Part shown: positions 9,430 through 19,968 of the stretch, one piece after another | Layout: each line of letters starts with the position of its first letter | How positions within the stretch are numbered: the first letter of the stretch is position 1 | NCBI GenBank assembly: GCA_027563935.2 | Contig: CM050446.2 | Coordinates: forward strand, 29,825,501 to 29,889,500 | Reading direction: 5' to 3' | DNA length: 64,000 nucleotides | DNA from: Costus lasius | Lineage: Eukaryota > Streptophyta > Magnoliopsida > Zingiberales > Costaceae | Notes under the pieces: model-generated | What the model saw: only the letters and a program-made list of their open reading frames with translations | Told to the model about the DNA's origin: nothing | Databases searched by the model: none | Made by a program: the position numbers and the translations under genes

Positions 9430-9834
9430 ATGTTGTATTCATCCCCATCTAGTGTTACGAATGGTCCACGAACCATCGTAGACCAGTTGCGCGCACACGT
9501 AACTGCTCTCAAGGATATGGTACATCGGTTTGCCATTGTAGAAGCCGATGGCCTACAGTCCATATGCCTAGATGTGCTAGAAGTGATAGTGCCACTGCTT
9601 GGTGACACCGTGCAACAGATTGGGGTGGCTTTCCAACGCCTTGAGGCTCGTTGCCTAGCCCATGGACTTTTTCCACCCAAGCTGGAATTTGAGGAGGCCC
9701 CGTTAGTCCCCTCCTTGATTGAGACCCCACCCATGGTAGATGTGTACCTAGTGGGGCTCACCGTTGTAGAGGCTAAGAACACACATCTAGAGGTCACCAT
9801 GAACCCACCCCAAGGGTGTAACAACATGGTTTGA
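9430..9834 (+). CDS. Gyp2 short ORF, possible gag remnant
   Basis: A 134-residue frame starting MLYSSPSSVTNGP and running through RTIVDQLRAHVTALKDMVHR, which looks like an amphipathic coiled coil. It lies where gag should start, a short distance after the PBS. No zinc knuckle or gag core motif is visible and I do not recognise the protein. It may be the N-terminal end of a truncated gag or chance. The frame is open upstream into the LTR, but that part is not considered coding. Confidence 0.4.
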   Translation: MLYSSPSSVTNGPRTIVDQLRAHVTALKDMVHRFAIVEADGLQSICLDVLEVIVPLLGDTVQQIGVAFQRLEARCLAHGLFPPKLEFEEAPLVPSLIETPPMVDVYLVGLTVVEAKNTHLEVTMNPPQGCNNMV

Positions 9835-10202
9835 TCCCTAACCTCTTCCATTGAGTTTGTCGTCACATTATGTTTGCTAGAACTACATGAGTATAGATTT
9901 GTTGAATTGTTACGATCCATGGCTGGAAGTCCAAATCTCATTTGCAACAGGATCCTAAGCCTTATCCTTTCTCTCACCTCATTGCATGTAAGCATCCCCC
10001 AACATGTCTCACATGACTATGATGCTGTCCTCAAAGATGGTTACATAGGTCGACCCCCACCCGTCCGTGACAAACTCCTTATTGGTTTTCAACACGCTCA
10101 TCTTGTCCCACACATCTACTAATTCAGTCTTCTTTGTTTGTGTTTGTATTTTGCATTCCCTTGTGTTAGTTTGCATGTCGGTTTTTCGCATCAGTTCTTT
10201 TT
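9835..10202 (+). other. Gyp2 internal region without recognisable coding
   Basis: About 370 bp separates the short ORF from the integrase remnant. No frame is sustained and I recognise no protease, RT or RNase H motif. The gag-pol deletion junction must lie here. Confidence 0.5.
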
Positions 10203-10530
10203 AGGCAACACTTGGAATGCTCTAAAGGTCAATGAACACCGTACGCCACTCCACTTTAGTGCAGGTAATCTTGTGAGGGTGCACATCCACCCCGAGTGAG
10301 TGGCAAATCAGTTAAATTTTAAGATACAAGCATGGTACATGGGGCCCTATGCGGTGCTATAGCGAGTAAGCTCCAATGCCTATGTCCTCGATCTACCGGA
10401 AAGCATGGGGATCCACCTCGTATTTAATGTCGCGGACCTTCTTCCCTACCATGACCCATTAGAGGAGCCCCTCGTCACCGATGAGCATCCCCTTAGTTCT
10501 CCGGAGGATAACTCTTCAAACCAGGGGGGA
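10203..10530 (+). pseudogene. Gyp2 integrase C-terminal remnant and polypurine tract
   Basis: Translated with two stops, it reads FSAGNLVRVHIHPE, then YMGPYAVL, SSNAYVLDLPESMGIHLVFN and VADLLPYHDPLEEP. This is the typical GPF/Y-like end of a plant gypsy integrase, most like chromovirus-type elements. It ends at a polypurine tract (AGGGGGGA, 10523-10530) one base before the 3' LTR. No chromodomain can be recognised. Confidence 0.8.
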
Positions 10531-10531
10531 T

Positions 10532-11702
10532 TGATGCAGGAGGACCCTCCTCGGTAGCTCTGGAACTAGAGAAACATAACTAGTCTATAGACTTCCCTCT
10601 AGACAAGGTTCCACCTCCCCTAAAAAGTTCAAAGGGGCCCGACGCAACCACGATAAGGTGATCTCAATGTCCAAGTCAACCACCAGATCGGTACATGGGC
10701 ATCATCAGCCCATTATCAGCCCATACAGAGGTGTTGTGACCCATGTGCTAGGCACCCCGGCCACCTAAAGACCCGGTCAATGATCGTTGCCACAACCAGT
10801 TGACCAACATGGCCCAATAACAAGTTAACATGGTGATGAATCAGCCCACCATCAGCAAATTCTGCTGTTTCATCACCATGTGCTCCGAGATGGTTTAATG
10901 GCCATGTTGTAGCCTAGAAGGCCCAGCCCATGCACTCAGCTTTAGATTCCCTTATCTATTTTAGTTGGTAGTAGTTTGTATGAGTTAGTCAATGCTTACA
11001 TCAGCAGCATCTTTACTGCTTTTAGTTAGTTAGAGTAGGTAGTCATGCTTGTGATGTGTTCCCTAGTCATGCCTGTGGTGTGATATTCCCTCCCTTACTT
11101 TATAAAAGGGAGCTAGAGGTTAGCTTGTTCCTTAGCTTTCTTATGTGATAGCAGCTCACTTCAGAGAGGTTAGAATGTGGAGCAAGGTGTGTGATCCTTG
11201 GCTCGGTCTAGATTCCTCGCCTACCGGTTGTAATCATCTTTCATTTCAAAGAAGTAATCGCCCTGCCGGTGCATCAGGTTCACCTATTTTTGGATTTTTG
11301 TTGTGTTGTTCTTGCTTGATTTCCTTACCCACGGGCATCCGTATGCTCGAGACATGGAACGTTCCTTGGCTTTGGTGTGATCGTAGGTTCATAGGCATGC
11401 GAGCTGAGTCGTTGCTAATCCCGCTGCCCTTGTTACTATGCTGTGCTTAAATTGCTCGCTAAGAGAGGTTAGTGAGTTTCATTTACATAGTTGGGATGTC
11501 ATTAGTTTCTTCGTCGTCCGTGTTGCCCCAAAACATATTCATTGCCATCTTTCGCATTGTTTATTGCTGATTTTCTCGTTGCTCATTTTCCGACATGCTT
11601 TTACTTCCCTCGTCTCAAAACCCTCCCACGTTTTTCGATCATTGTCTCATAAACCCCTAGAATACGGAGCTAAGGACCAATCCACCTATAGTAGCTACAT
11701 CA
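10532..11702 (+). repeat. Gyp2 3' LTR
   Basis: It starts TGATGC right after the polypurine tract and ends CATCA before the ACTAA duplication. It holds the better preserved TATA box. Confidence 0.9.
11099..11109 (+). promoter_or_regulatory. TATA box in Gyp2 3' LTR
   Basis: TTTATAAAAGG about 570 bases into the LTR, a textbook RNA polymerase II core promoter position for an LTR. The equivalent site in the 5' LTR is mutated. Confidence 0.6.
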
Positions 11703-11707
11703 ACTAA

Positions 11708-14622
11708 GCTCTTCCTATCTTTGCAAACTAGGAACCTTTCCTTAGTTCTTCTTAGAGCCACTAGGATATGCTTTTTAACTATCCAGTGTTGTACACCTGG
11801 ATTGGATTGGTATCGGTTGGTTATGCTCGCACCATGAACCATATCTGGTTCTAACATAGGGCAAGGAGCATTTTGGATCTATCCCTAAAGATCCAATCGC
11901 CCAACAAATAGGCGGTCTCCTCAAAGTCATTCATCACAAAACACTTCCTAACCACCTCTTCATAAAGTGAAGAATTGGGATGTCATTTCTGATGATCCGT
12001 ATATCCATGACATACAAGACTAGAGATGTTATCAAGCTCCCACTAAACTCAGGCATCATATTATAGGATAAAGATCCTTTGCATTGAGTTAGGAGTTACC
12101 CATAACTCAAACCATGCCGAAATCTATTCAACCTATATAGCCTGTAATTTTTGAGCCTAGGTTACCCACAACCTATACAAGTGGCTCATATTCCATTTTT
12201 TACCATTTGTGTCAAGTAGCTGACCTTGGGTGACATCCAAGTCAAACATTCTCCCACTAGCCTTTTTCAGGAGAAAAATTTTCCCAAGATAAATAGCATT
12301 TTGAGCAATAATAATTTGTTCTCCTTTGGGAACATAGAAGTAGTATCCCTAAGTTTCCTTAGGATACCCCACATACATAATTATTAGATCTTGGTTCTAG
12401 CACACTAGAACTCATATGTATGACTAAAAGTCTCACATCCCTAGATATTGTTAATTGGTCATACCAAGCTATTTGTTTTGCAATAGCCCGATATGAGGTG
12501 AAATGTCTCATAGACATGTCTATCAAGTATTAGTATCATGTCTCTAGCTAATTTATTAGATCTATCCACAGATAGTGCATGAGATCCAATAAGTCTCATG
12601 CTGTTCCACCGCTAAAAGGTGAAGAGAAACTCAATTATTCTCCTTAGTAAACAAGGCTTGCACGAATCAAACTCCCGAAAGAGATTGAATTGTCCCATTC
12701 TCCTCTATGGAATTGATTCCAAGAATCCATTTGCATGGAGTCAATGGATGAGATTCTTGTTTACGAGGCCTAAATAATAGCACCAAAGTTCCATAAATTC
12801 ATTGCATGATGTACTAAAAAATGTTTGTGAATCAACATAACAAATGTTCTACTATTCCAAAAATGTCTTTTCCTTGCCAAGGCAGGAAAATAAAAGTACA
12901 TGTTTGCAATGAAAATAATCCTAGTTCTATCAGAAGTCTTGACCCTAGACAGAGTGAAGTCTCCTATGGCAGCAACTTGTGCTCCAACTCGTAGGTCAGT
13001 CTCTCTGTGTCACACTCGTCCTATTTCTACTGAGCACATTAATATTCTTGCAAATATTGCAGTCTCATCATTCGGTATGAAATACCCATGTGTTAGAAAT
13101 AGACGATTTGACTTTGGTAACATAATTACTTGAGCCAGAAGACAAAGGGTTACTCCTCTTCTCCTTGTTTTGTGGCTGCTTGCTGTTCTTCTCTAAGCAC
13201 CTTACCTCCTTCGCCCTCTTCATCTACTTTCATAATGCTTTGGTCAAACCCATAGGCTTGCCTTTACACTGAGAGACTGCTTTAGAGGTGTCACAACTTT
13301 TAGTTCTAGCCTATCCCTCAATGAGTTGCTTCAGATTATTAATAATCTTGAATGCATTCTGCTTTTCATGTTGCTCTCACAACTCAGGTGACATATTAGC
13401 TAGCATTAGACAAGCTACCCCTAAAGCATCCTTTAGATTGTTTCCAAAAGCATATTTTTCTGCCGCTGAGGCTGTAGATGAGATGGGTTTAGGAAGATGC
13501 TGCCAAAGGGCATACAATTTCTTCTCGAGCCTGAGGACAATCCTCAAGTTTCGATACCAGTCCTCAAAGTTGGTCCCAATCAACTTATGCTAAATCGCAG
13601 TGGCCATCTACAATTGTTTGTAGTCATCTACAACAAAAGACAATCAGCTCAATATCACATACCAATAATTGATTCTTGACTTTTATACATGATTGCTTCT
13701 CAATATTTTGCTCAAATCAACAATCCTCAAAAGTTGATCGGGAAATCACCAGATTTCGTCAGTGAGATGGGATCCTTATTTCACACATGTCCTTGCATCT
13801 TGCTAGGGCGGATGAACTACACAAGGTGACGCATGCTTCTTGAGGTAGGCACGCCGACCAATTACAACTCGACAATTCCCTTTCTCAAGACAGTTCAGGC
13901 ACTCTATGCCCAGCAAGGACTAGAAAAACATAAAGCCCAAACCTCTTGAGGTTGCCTCTAGAAATTTAATCAGGTGATCCAACCATATATGAAAAATCCA
14001 ATCAAGTCTAACTTAATCATTATGCCCAAGGCTAATGATTTCCTTGCAAAGGCGCATCTAGGATTTTAACTGGACTTGGGAAATAATTATCACCATATGC
14101 CTCCTAAAGATAGATGGGTGTGTCCCACTTGGGTTGAAAACTGTACATAACACCATCAATCGATAGTTTCACGTGGCCCACACGTTAGAAGCTTATAGAC
14201 TTGATATAATTGGTGAGGAATGTTATGCTTTCGCCACTTAATTTTATCTTATTTCTAATATTATAGGCATGCAATCCTATTGTGAGAACATAAAATAAAA
14301 TTAGGTATGCTAATAATAAAGAGTGGAAAATAAATGCATGACATGGTTATAGCCCTATCGGCACATTGATTTATCACAAGCCCTACGACGAACCAATGAC
14401 TGATATTGGGTGTCAAGCCCCTATACCTAGATTCGCCTATGCAACTCTACGGCTCCAAGCGCTAGCACATGCCATCTAGCTGTTAGTTGAGCCCTGAGTG
14501 CACCAAGGACCACAACTTTACGTCCTTAGGGCACCGCCTAGGTCTCCATTCACTAGAGTTAGCTCCCAAACCCTTAGAGGTGCCACCTCGAAAACCCTAG
14601 GTGCTCCTTTAGGTTCGGCCAG
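11708..14622 (-). mobile_element. Cop1: old copia remnant, pol to leader
   Basis: A minus-strand copia copy too decayed for long ORFs but collinear with Cop2. RT/RNase H similarity lies at 11710-12060 (GGATTGGATTGGTATCGGTTGG matched in parts at 23125 and 59053), integrase similarity at about 12240-12900, the protease area at 12900-13140, gag at 13280-13620, and the untranslated leader to 14622. Several internal deletions are evident, including the RT core. It is the host sequence for Gyp2 and Gyp3. A 40-base piece at 62225-62265 may be its continuation beyond Gyp3. Confidence 0.75.
13377..13583 (-). pseudogene. Cop1 gag N-terminal remnant
   Basis: The 68-residue frame MIGTNFEDWYRNLRIVLRLE, then SAAEKYAFGNN and CLMLANMSPEL, parallels the copia gag start of Cop3 (29070-29260: SNLKDWYMNLRIVLKLE). 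The frame ends with the same SPEL words that end the Cop2 and Cop3 gag frames. Confidence 0.75.
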
Positions 14623-16434
14623 TGATGACTCTAAATTTCATAGTATTTTTCATACTCATTTGCTAGTCTTTTGAGTCATAATCATGCTCTTTTGCTTTAT
14701 TTTTATACCTTATTTGCTAATTACTACGGAATCTACACCTTTATTTGTTTTTGATCAATTTCAGGAAAAAAGGTATCATTATCACCGGTTTTCAAGCAAT
14801 TTCAATGCATGAACGAGTTCTAATCATCAAGAGGTGTTTACACATCAAATTTCAAGTCAAAACGAGCTTCCCAAACAAATTACGGCACTACCATAATTTT
14901 GGTCAAATTCATTACAGTGCCGTAATTTCAGCGAATCCGACCAGAGGCTTCAGGAAAAATACGGCACTACTGTAAATATTTTCACGGTGCCATAATTCGA
15001 GACGATTTCACATAGAAACTTTCAGAGTCAACCAAGAGAAGTACGGCACTACCGTAATTTTGGGCCAAATCATTACAGTGCCATAATTTCAGATGAATTC
15101 CTTACAGAACTTCCAAGGCAATTATGGCAGTACCATGACGTTTTTCATGATACCATAATTTTGCACTCAGATTTCTGATTTTTCCGCCGAAACCTTAAAA
15201 ACACGATTTCTCGAGATTTAGGGCACCAATTGAAGATCCGAAAAATGGGGAAAACTCAGGATAAGTAGGCGAAGATTTGCGAAGCAAAAAGAACAATTTT
15301 TATCACGTATTCACGGAGAATTTAGGGAATCGCCGCCGCACTAGGGTTCGTCACCATTCGTCACACAAACCATCTCCTGCCATGATTTTTGAAAGGAATC
15401 TTCACCTGAGGAAGAAGAACACACCACAAAAGTTTCAGAGCAATAGGAGATCGATCGAGGGAGAAATCATCAAAAATGCGGCCGCGGCACTGTTCATTGT
15501 GACTTCAAGGCAAATTACGGGGTGTAATTTAGATTACAGCCCTGTTTTGTAACTTTTACTCCTCCCTTACGATTTCTAATCATTCAAAAACCATGTTTTG
15601 CTATAATTCTTCCATCATGCTTGCTTAAACCTTCCTTTGGGACATGGGGGTTTAATCCCCTTGATATTTCAATGGCTAGATGATTTTTTTTTACATCAAT
15701 ATATTTTTGGTTTGGTAATTTTACTTAAGTGATTTATGTCTTTAATCGTTTCTAGTATTATTGCATTAACATGTTTTAGAGTTTTGTGTTATAGACTGAG
15801 AAGATGATATCACGAAACTTGGAACCCTAAAATTTATAATAGGAACTCATCGTAAGAGATTAGTTGTTTTCTTATTTTTTTTATTTTAGAAGTTTAACTC
15901 TTGTTGATGTCTTGACCTAGAGATTATTACTATTTTATACATGAAAATATGCTAGAGATAGATGCTGAATTGTTAGAACCCCTTAAGTAAAACCTGTGAA
16001 ACTAAGGTACGAGAGTGCTTAGTTTTGCTTGAGATCTTGATATTGAGATGGAATGCATGAGAGTGATTCTTAAATCTCTTTCATCAAAGTTTACTTTTAT
16101 TAAACATTGAATGGATCTTGCATGAGATTGAGGATCGTTCTTTGTAGATTAACTGCGTGAGAGTGAGTTAATTTCTTTATTAAGTAAGCTATATCTTCCA
16201 TAATGAAAATAGATTGATTAATCTATAATCATATCTAGTCATAAATATTAAGGTGGATAAACCCCTAGTCCCAATTCTCTCACTCTGATTTTCCGTATAC
16301 CGTTCGATCGTTATTTTCATAATTCTCGATTCGCTTAGTTAGTGAAAACTCAATTCATCAGTACATAACAACGAGGTCTTTGTGGTTCGATTTCTTAAAT
16401 ATTACTTCGAGTATCCGTGCACTTGCGGACAACA
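14623..16434 (+). repeat. Gyp3 5' LTR
   Basis: It begins TGATGACTC and ends GCGGACAACA before the PBS. Bases 15487-16434 match 61256-62216, differing by about 5% by eye. It has a palindrome array at 14875-15170 and degenerate GCATGAGAGTGA-type repeats at about 16050-16170. Confidence 0.9.
14875..15170. repeat. Palindrome array in Gyp3 LTR
   Basis: About eight units such as TACGGCACTACCGTAATTTT and TTACAGTGCCGTAATTTC. Many show TG or CA in place of CG, as expected from deamination of methylated CpG. The array begins 252 bases after the LTR start, the same offset as in Gyp1, Gyp4 and Gyp5. Confidence 0.75.
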
Positions 16435-16443
16435 AAAAGTTTT

Positions 16444-16461
16444 TGGCGCCGTTGTCGGGGA
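16444..16461 (+). other. Gyp3 primer-binding site (tRNA-Asp)
   Basis: TGGCGCCGTTGTCGGGGA matches the complement of the tRNA-Asp 3' end with one C-to-T change. It sits nine bases after the LTR end. Confidence 0.9.
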
Positions 16462-16607
16462 CCTTGGTTTTGTTAATAATGATATAATTGATAGTATTGC
16501 TAGACTAAGCCTTTTGTTTTTGTTCTTAGTATTTTCTGGGATAAATTCTGATAGTTTTTTTTATTTTCTGAAAAATCTATACATTTCTGACTTTCTACTT
16601 GTTTATG

Positions 16608-16740
16608 CACAGGTATCTTAGGTCAGGACCATTAGTTCCTTTTGATCCTAAAATTAACAAAACTCTTAGATTGCGTAGGAAATTGAGGTTTGCAGAGGAG
16701 AGAGAAGAAGAGTCCATCATGGCGGAAAGAAGAACACTTA
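16608..16740 (+). pseudogene. Gyp3 gag leader and start
   Basis: After a pyrimidine-rich leader, TTATGCACAGG at 16608-16618 resembles a 3' splice site. The open frame that follows reads RYLRSGPLVPFDPKINKTL and reaches MAERRTL at 16719, the conserved gag start. Gyp4 keeps the same arrangement (about 52400-52540). The gag frame is cut after codon seven by the TIR element; precise removal of 16741-17500 restores RTLRDYA. Confidence 0.8.
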
Positions 16741-17500
16741 TAGCCTATTTTAGAGAAGGGATTTCTAGAGAGAAAGGAAAGAAAATTACGTTTTCCCTTG
16801 TTTCAGTAAAAAAAAAAGAAAGAAAGGAAAGAAAATGAGAGAGAAATTTGGGACATTTTTTCCCACAATCCAATCCCTCCAAATCAGAAGGAAATGCGTT
16901 TTCTCTCCCTCCCACGTCTTGACTCTCGCACTAGACAACCTTCTCGCTCCCTCATGCCTCACGCTCTCGATACCATCTTCCCCTCATGCCTCTGGTTTCC
17001 CTCACACCTCTCGCCGCCGAAGCCCTAGCTGTCGCCTTCGATACCATCTTCCTCTTCCTCCGCCAGCCCGACAAGGAGCTCATCAATGCCTGCAGCTCGT
17101 GGCGGCATGGCTAGGCGACGCAGCCCACGCTGTATTTGCCCACAGCCTCGCCTCTCCTGCCGCCTTCATCTCCCCTTCCCCCACCGCCTCCTGAATCCAC
17201 CTCCACCTCCAGCTCTGCATCCGTGCCCTCCTCTTCGACAAGCCTCTGCCGCCCTCTTCCTTCCAGCAGACGCTGCTGGAGATAGCCGCTGGAGAATATG
17301 CCAAGCGGGAGAAGGGAAGTCGAAGCTGCAAACTGCAAAGCTCGTCGCCTCTCCCAACAGTAGTTTTTTATTTTCCTTTCTTCCCGATCCTGAAACAAGA
17401 GAAAAGGAAATGAAAGCTATTTTCCTTTCTTTTCATTTTCCCATTCTATCCTATTTTCTATTCCCTTTTGTTTCTATCCTTCCTCTGAAACAGGCTGTTA
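16738..17500. mobile_element. Harb1: TIR element with TTA duplication carrying a GC-rich fragment
   Basis: A 757-bp insertion (16741-17497) is flanked by the trinucleotide TTA on both sides (16738-16740 and 17498-17500). Its ends are inverted repeats: AGCCTATTTTAGAGAAGGGAT on the left against AGCCTGTTTCAGAGGAAGGAT on the right complement, 17 of 21 matching. TTA duplications and such ends fit a non-autonomous PIF/Harbinger-type element. The middle (about 16900-17360) is very GC-rich, unlike its surroundings, and has coding-like frames, for example IFLFLRQPDKELINAC and RALLFDKPLPPSSFQQTLL. It may be a captured host gene fragment (a Pack-TIR arrangement). No transposase is present. Confidence 0.72.
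16900..17360 (+). pseudogene. Possible captured host-gene fragment inside Harb1
   Basis: This segment is far richer in G and C than the rest of the window and translates without low-complexity collapse in overlapping frames. Readable pieces are AVAFDTIFLFLRQPDKELIN, DAAHAVFAHSLASPAAFISP and CIRALLFDKPLPPSSFQQTL, separated by frame changes. I do not recognise the parent protein. The composition resembles a GC-rich first exon of a monocot gene. Plus-strand orientation is inferred from these pieces only. Confidence 0.45.
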
Positions 17501-18214
17501 GAGACTATGCAGCCCTGAGTAAACAGAGAATTCGTTCCAGCATTACTAGGCCTGCAATTGATGCAAATAATTTTGAAATTAAACTAGCTTTCCTATCAAT
17601 GATCAAACAGAATTAGTTTGGAGGATCTCCTCTGGAAGATCCAAATCAACACTTATCTCTTTTTCTTGAATTTTATGATACCATAAAAATTAATGGTGTA
17701 TCTGATAATACTCTTAGACTGAGACTGTTTCCTTTTTTCTCTCAGGGACAGAGCAAAAGCTTGGCTACATTCACATCCAACTAGGACATTCACTACTTGG
17801 GAGCAGTTGTCAAATGCCTTCCTGCTTAAGTACTTTCCTCCCAGTAAGATGATCCAGTTGAGGAACCAAATCACCGGCTTTGCACAGAGGGATGGTGAAT
17901 CACTTAGTGAAGCATGGGAGCGCTTCAAAGAGTTACAACGGAAGTGCCCTCACCAAGGATTAGAAGATTGGATTTTAATTCAAACTTTCTATAATGGTTT
18001 GCTTTACAACACTCGCTTAACTGTTGATGCTGCTGCAGGGGGAGCACTAAAGAAGAAGACTGTTGAAGATGCCTATGCTTTGATTAAAGAGATGACACTA
18101 AACCACAATCAATGGACTACTAAGAGAGGAGTGCCGTATCGTCCTCCTCATGGTAAGAATGATTGTGATGGTTGGCGCTCTCTAGCAGAAAAGGTAGATT
18201 ATTTGTGTAATTAA
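17501..18214 (+). pseudogene. Gyp3 gag, central domain
   Basis: Continues from the gag start with RDYAALSKQRIRSSITRPAI and ANNFEIKLAFLSM. A TAG at 17614-17616 interrupts the KQN-FGGSP motif, and a frameshift lies near 17740. From 17807 the frame is good for 135 residues: LLKYFPPSKMIQLRNQITGF, EAWERFKELQRKCPHQG, NTRLTVDAAAGGAL, ending EKVDYLCN. The gag core normally assembles the particle. The frame is then cut by the solo LTR; its next words (SFQMQTAAVSS) appear at 19982. Confidence 0.88.
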
Positions 18215-18429
18215 TGTCTCATATTTTATAGTCTTTTGGACTGTATTTACATGTGAATCGAGACCTATTTTCATGCTTTTACATCTCTTTCCAGCTTATT
18301 TCATTGATTTTCTTCAGAAGCTTCACTACTTGTCATGTTTGCTTGAATACAGGATAATTCACTCACTTTTAAAGCTATACGAAAGTACATTTACATATCT
18401 GAGTGAATCAGGGATCTTGACGAGAAGTT

Positions 18430-18810
18430 TGGCTTCGAACGGGATTAATTTTGAGAATTACAGCCGAGGCCATAATCTACATCATGACCATAATTCTCCG
18501 ATTAGCTTCTCAATGGACCCGTTTTGAAGAGAGCATAATCATATTTCAAAGATGCGCCTATAACTTCTTCAACGACAACCTTTCGGATGAAGATGACCTT
18601 GACAAGGAGATTACGGGCACGACCATATTTCAGCACAATCACAATCTTCTGATCGACAATTTTTGACGATACAATTATGGCCACAAATCAAGCCGAGGCC
18701 ATACTGCTCGCTTGCGAATTTTGAGACAAATCGGACTTCTACAACAATGTTATGGGCATGGCCATAATCTGGCCCATGATTGTAATCTCGCAGCCGCCGC
18801 AAGAATTCAT
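18430..18810. repeat. Degenerate CGGCCATAAT-type repeats in the solo LTR
   Basis: Recurrent fragments such as GAGGCCATAATC, CATGACCATAATTC, TTATGGCCAC and GGCATGGCCATAATC. They resemble the ACGG palindromes of the Athila-type LTRs but pair less well. Confidence 0.45.
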
Positions 18811-19067
18811 CCAACGCAAGAGTTTATCCGCAGCCGTATCAGCCGTCATGGATTAAATGAGCATTAAACGTCTGAAGGTTACGAGAATTAATTAGGCTGC
18901 AGTTAATGCATTTCCGTTACAGTCATAAATGCGGAATTTATTTGGATCATTTATTAGCCATCAAGAATCATAATGGAAATTAAGATGCAGAATTTGAAGA
19001 GATGCGTAATTAAGATTCATTAATGGATGCGAATTTAATGCGGAATTTGAAGAGACGTCTTGAGGTC

Positions 19068-19074
19068 TATATAA
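19068..19074 (+). promoter_or_regulatory. TATA box of solo LTR
   Basis: TATATAA within TCTATATAAGAG, about 850 bases into the LTR and followed by GC-richer sequence; a plausible polymerase II core promoter. Confidence 0.55.
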
Positions 19075-19968
19075 GAGAACTAGGTTTTCTTCAAGAGTGG
19101 AGAGACGAGTCTTGGTGATAGGTTGAAGCTTTGGTCGAAAGTAGAGAAGGAAGAAAGAGATCCTTGTGCGCCCACTCTAGAAGACCCGAAGAAGAAGAAT
19201 TACTGCCCTTCCTCGAAGAGTTTGCCATCTTCTGCCTTCTATCTTGGCTTTGGTTTCTTCTTTCCCTAGAGATTTGTATTCAAATGACGCTATGATAGCG
19301 TAATCACTCTGTCGGAATTAAGGGTGTAGTCTCGTTGTTTGTATCTTTTGTTTGAACTTGTCATTTCATAGCAAGTATAAATTTTATCTTGTGTTTATCT
19401 ATTCTATGCTATTTTACTGCTACAGTTACCTCGATCACATAATTTCTTCTCTCAAGCGAAGGACCGAAAGGTGAATTGTGACGCTAGTTCTGCTAGTTCG
19501 GACATACTCTGAGCCGTCAAGAAATGGGGCGGGATTTGTATGAGGAATTTTATAGTATCTATGATCCCAATGGGTCAATCTAGGCACGGTGAGCCACGAA
19601 AGTAGGACGCTGGTCTAGATTGACACCGGATTATGCCGTTGAAAGAGGGTAATCTGTACCTTTAGATACTTCCTTGAGCGCTTTTTAAATTGCTTGCTAT
19701 AATCTTCACTTATTTGAATATAAGATCCATCAATGAGATGAACCCGAAGTTTTGATATCTCTAGCTCTGTTTTTACACCAAAAACTTTCTCTTGCTTGAC
19801 TCGGTTCAATTACTTCGTTCTTCACAATTTTGAATCATTCAATCGATTGTCTAGCTATCGATTCACAATTACTTGGTACTTGATCACTGTCCCTATGGGA
19901 TCGACATCTAAAGTACTGCCACGATGAAGCCATCACGCTTGCGGTTAGTTGTGCGTTGGTAAAGCACA

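Larger units (their letters stand above)
8171..11707 (+). mobile_element. Gyp2: internally deleted Ty3/gypsy element with ACTAA duplication
   Basis: Two 1171-bp direct repeats (8176-9346 and 10532-11702) flank an internal region of only 1185 bp. The 5-bp duplication ACTAA is intact on both sides (8171-8175 and 11703-11707). An initiator-Met PBS follows the first LTR, a G-rich polypurine tract precedes the second, and the only recognisable coding relic is the end of a gypsy integrase. Nearly all of gag-pol is gone. The LTRs differ roughly every ten to twelve bases by eye, so this is an old insertion into Cop1. Confidence 0.92.
18215..19968 (+). mobile_element. Apparent solo LTR inside Gyp3 gag
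   Basis: About 1.75 kb separates two gag parts that are contiguous in Gyp4. It starts TGTCTCATATT and ends near AAAGCACA. Its last part (ACTGTCCCTATGGGATCGAC and CGCTTGCGGTTAG) resembles the 3' end of plant gypsy LTRs, and a TATA box lies in the middle. There is no internal coding region. I could not find a clean 5-bp duplication, so the borders are good to about ten bases only. It belongs to a family different from the Gyp3 LTR. Confidence 0.65.

Noticed and set aside
16835..17616. Overlapping GC-rich ORFs on both strands as a host gene
   Set aside because: They lie within a TIR-bounded insertion, frames change between readable pieces, and there is no intact start-to-stop gene.
18207..19963. 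Target duplication GTAAT/GTAAA for the solo LTR
   Set aside because: It has one mismatch and does not coincide with TG...CA ends or restore the gag frame exactly, so borders were left approximate.
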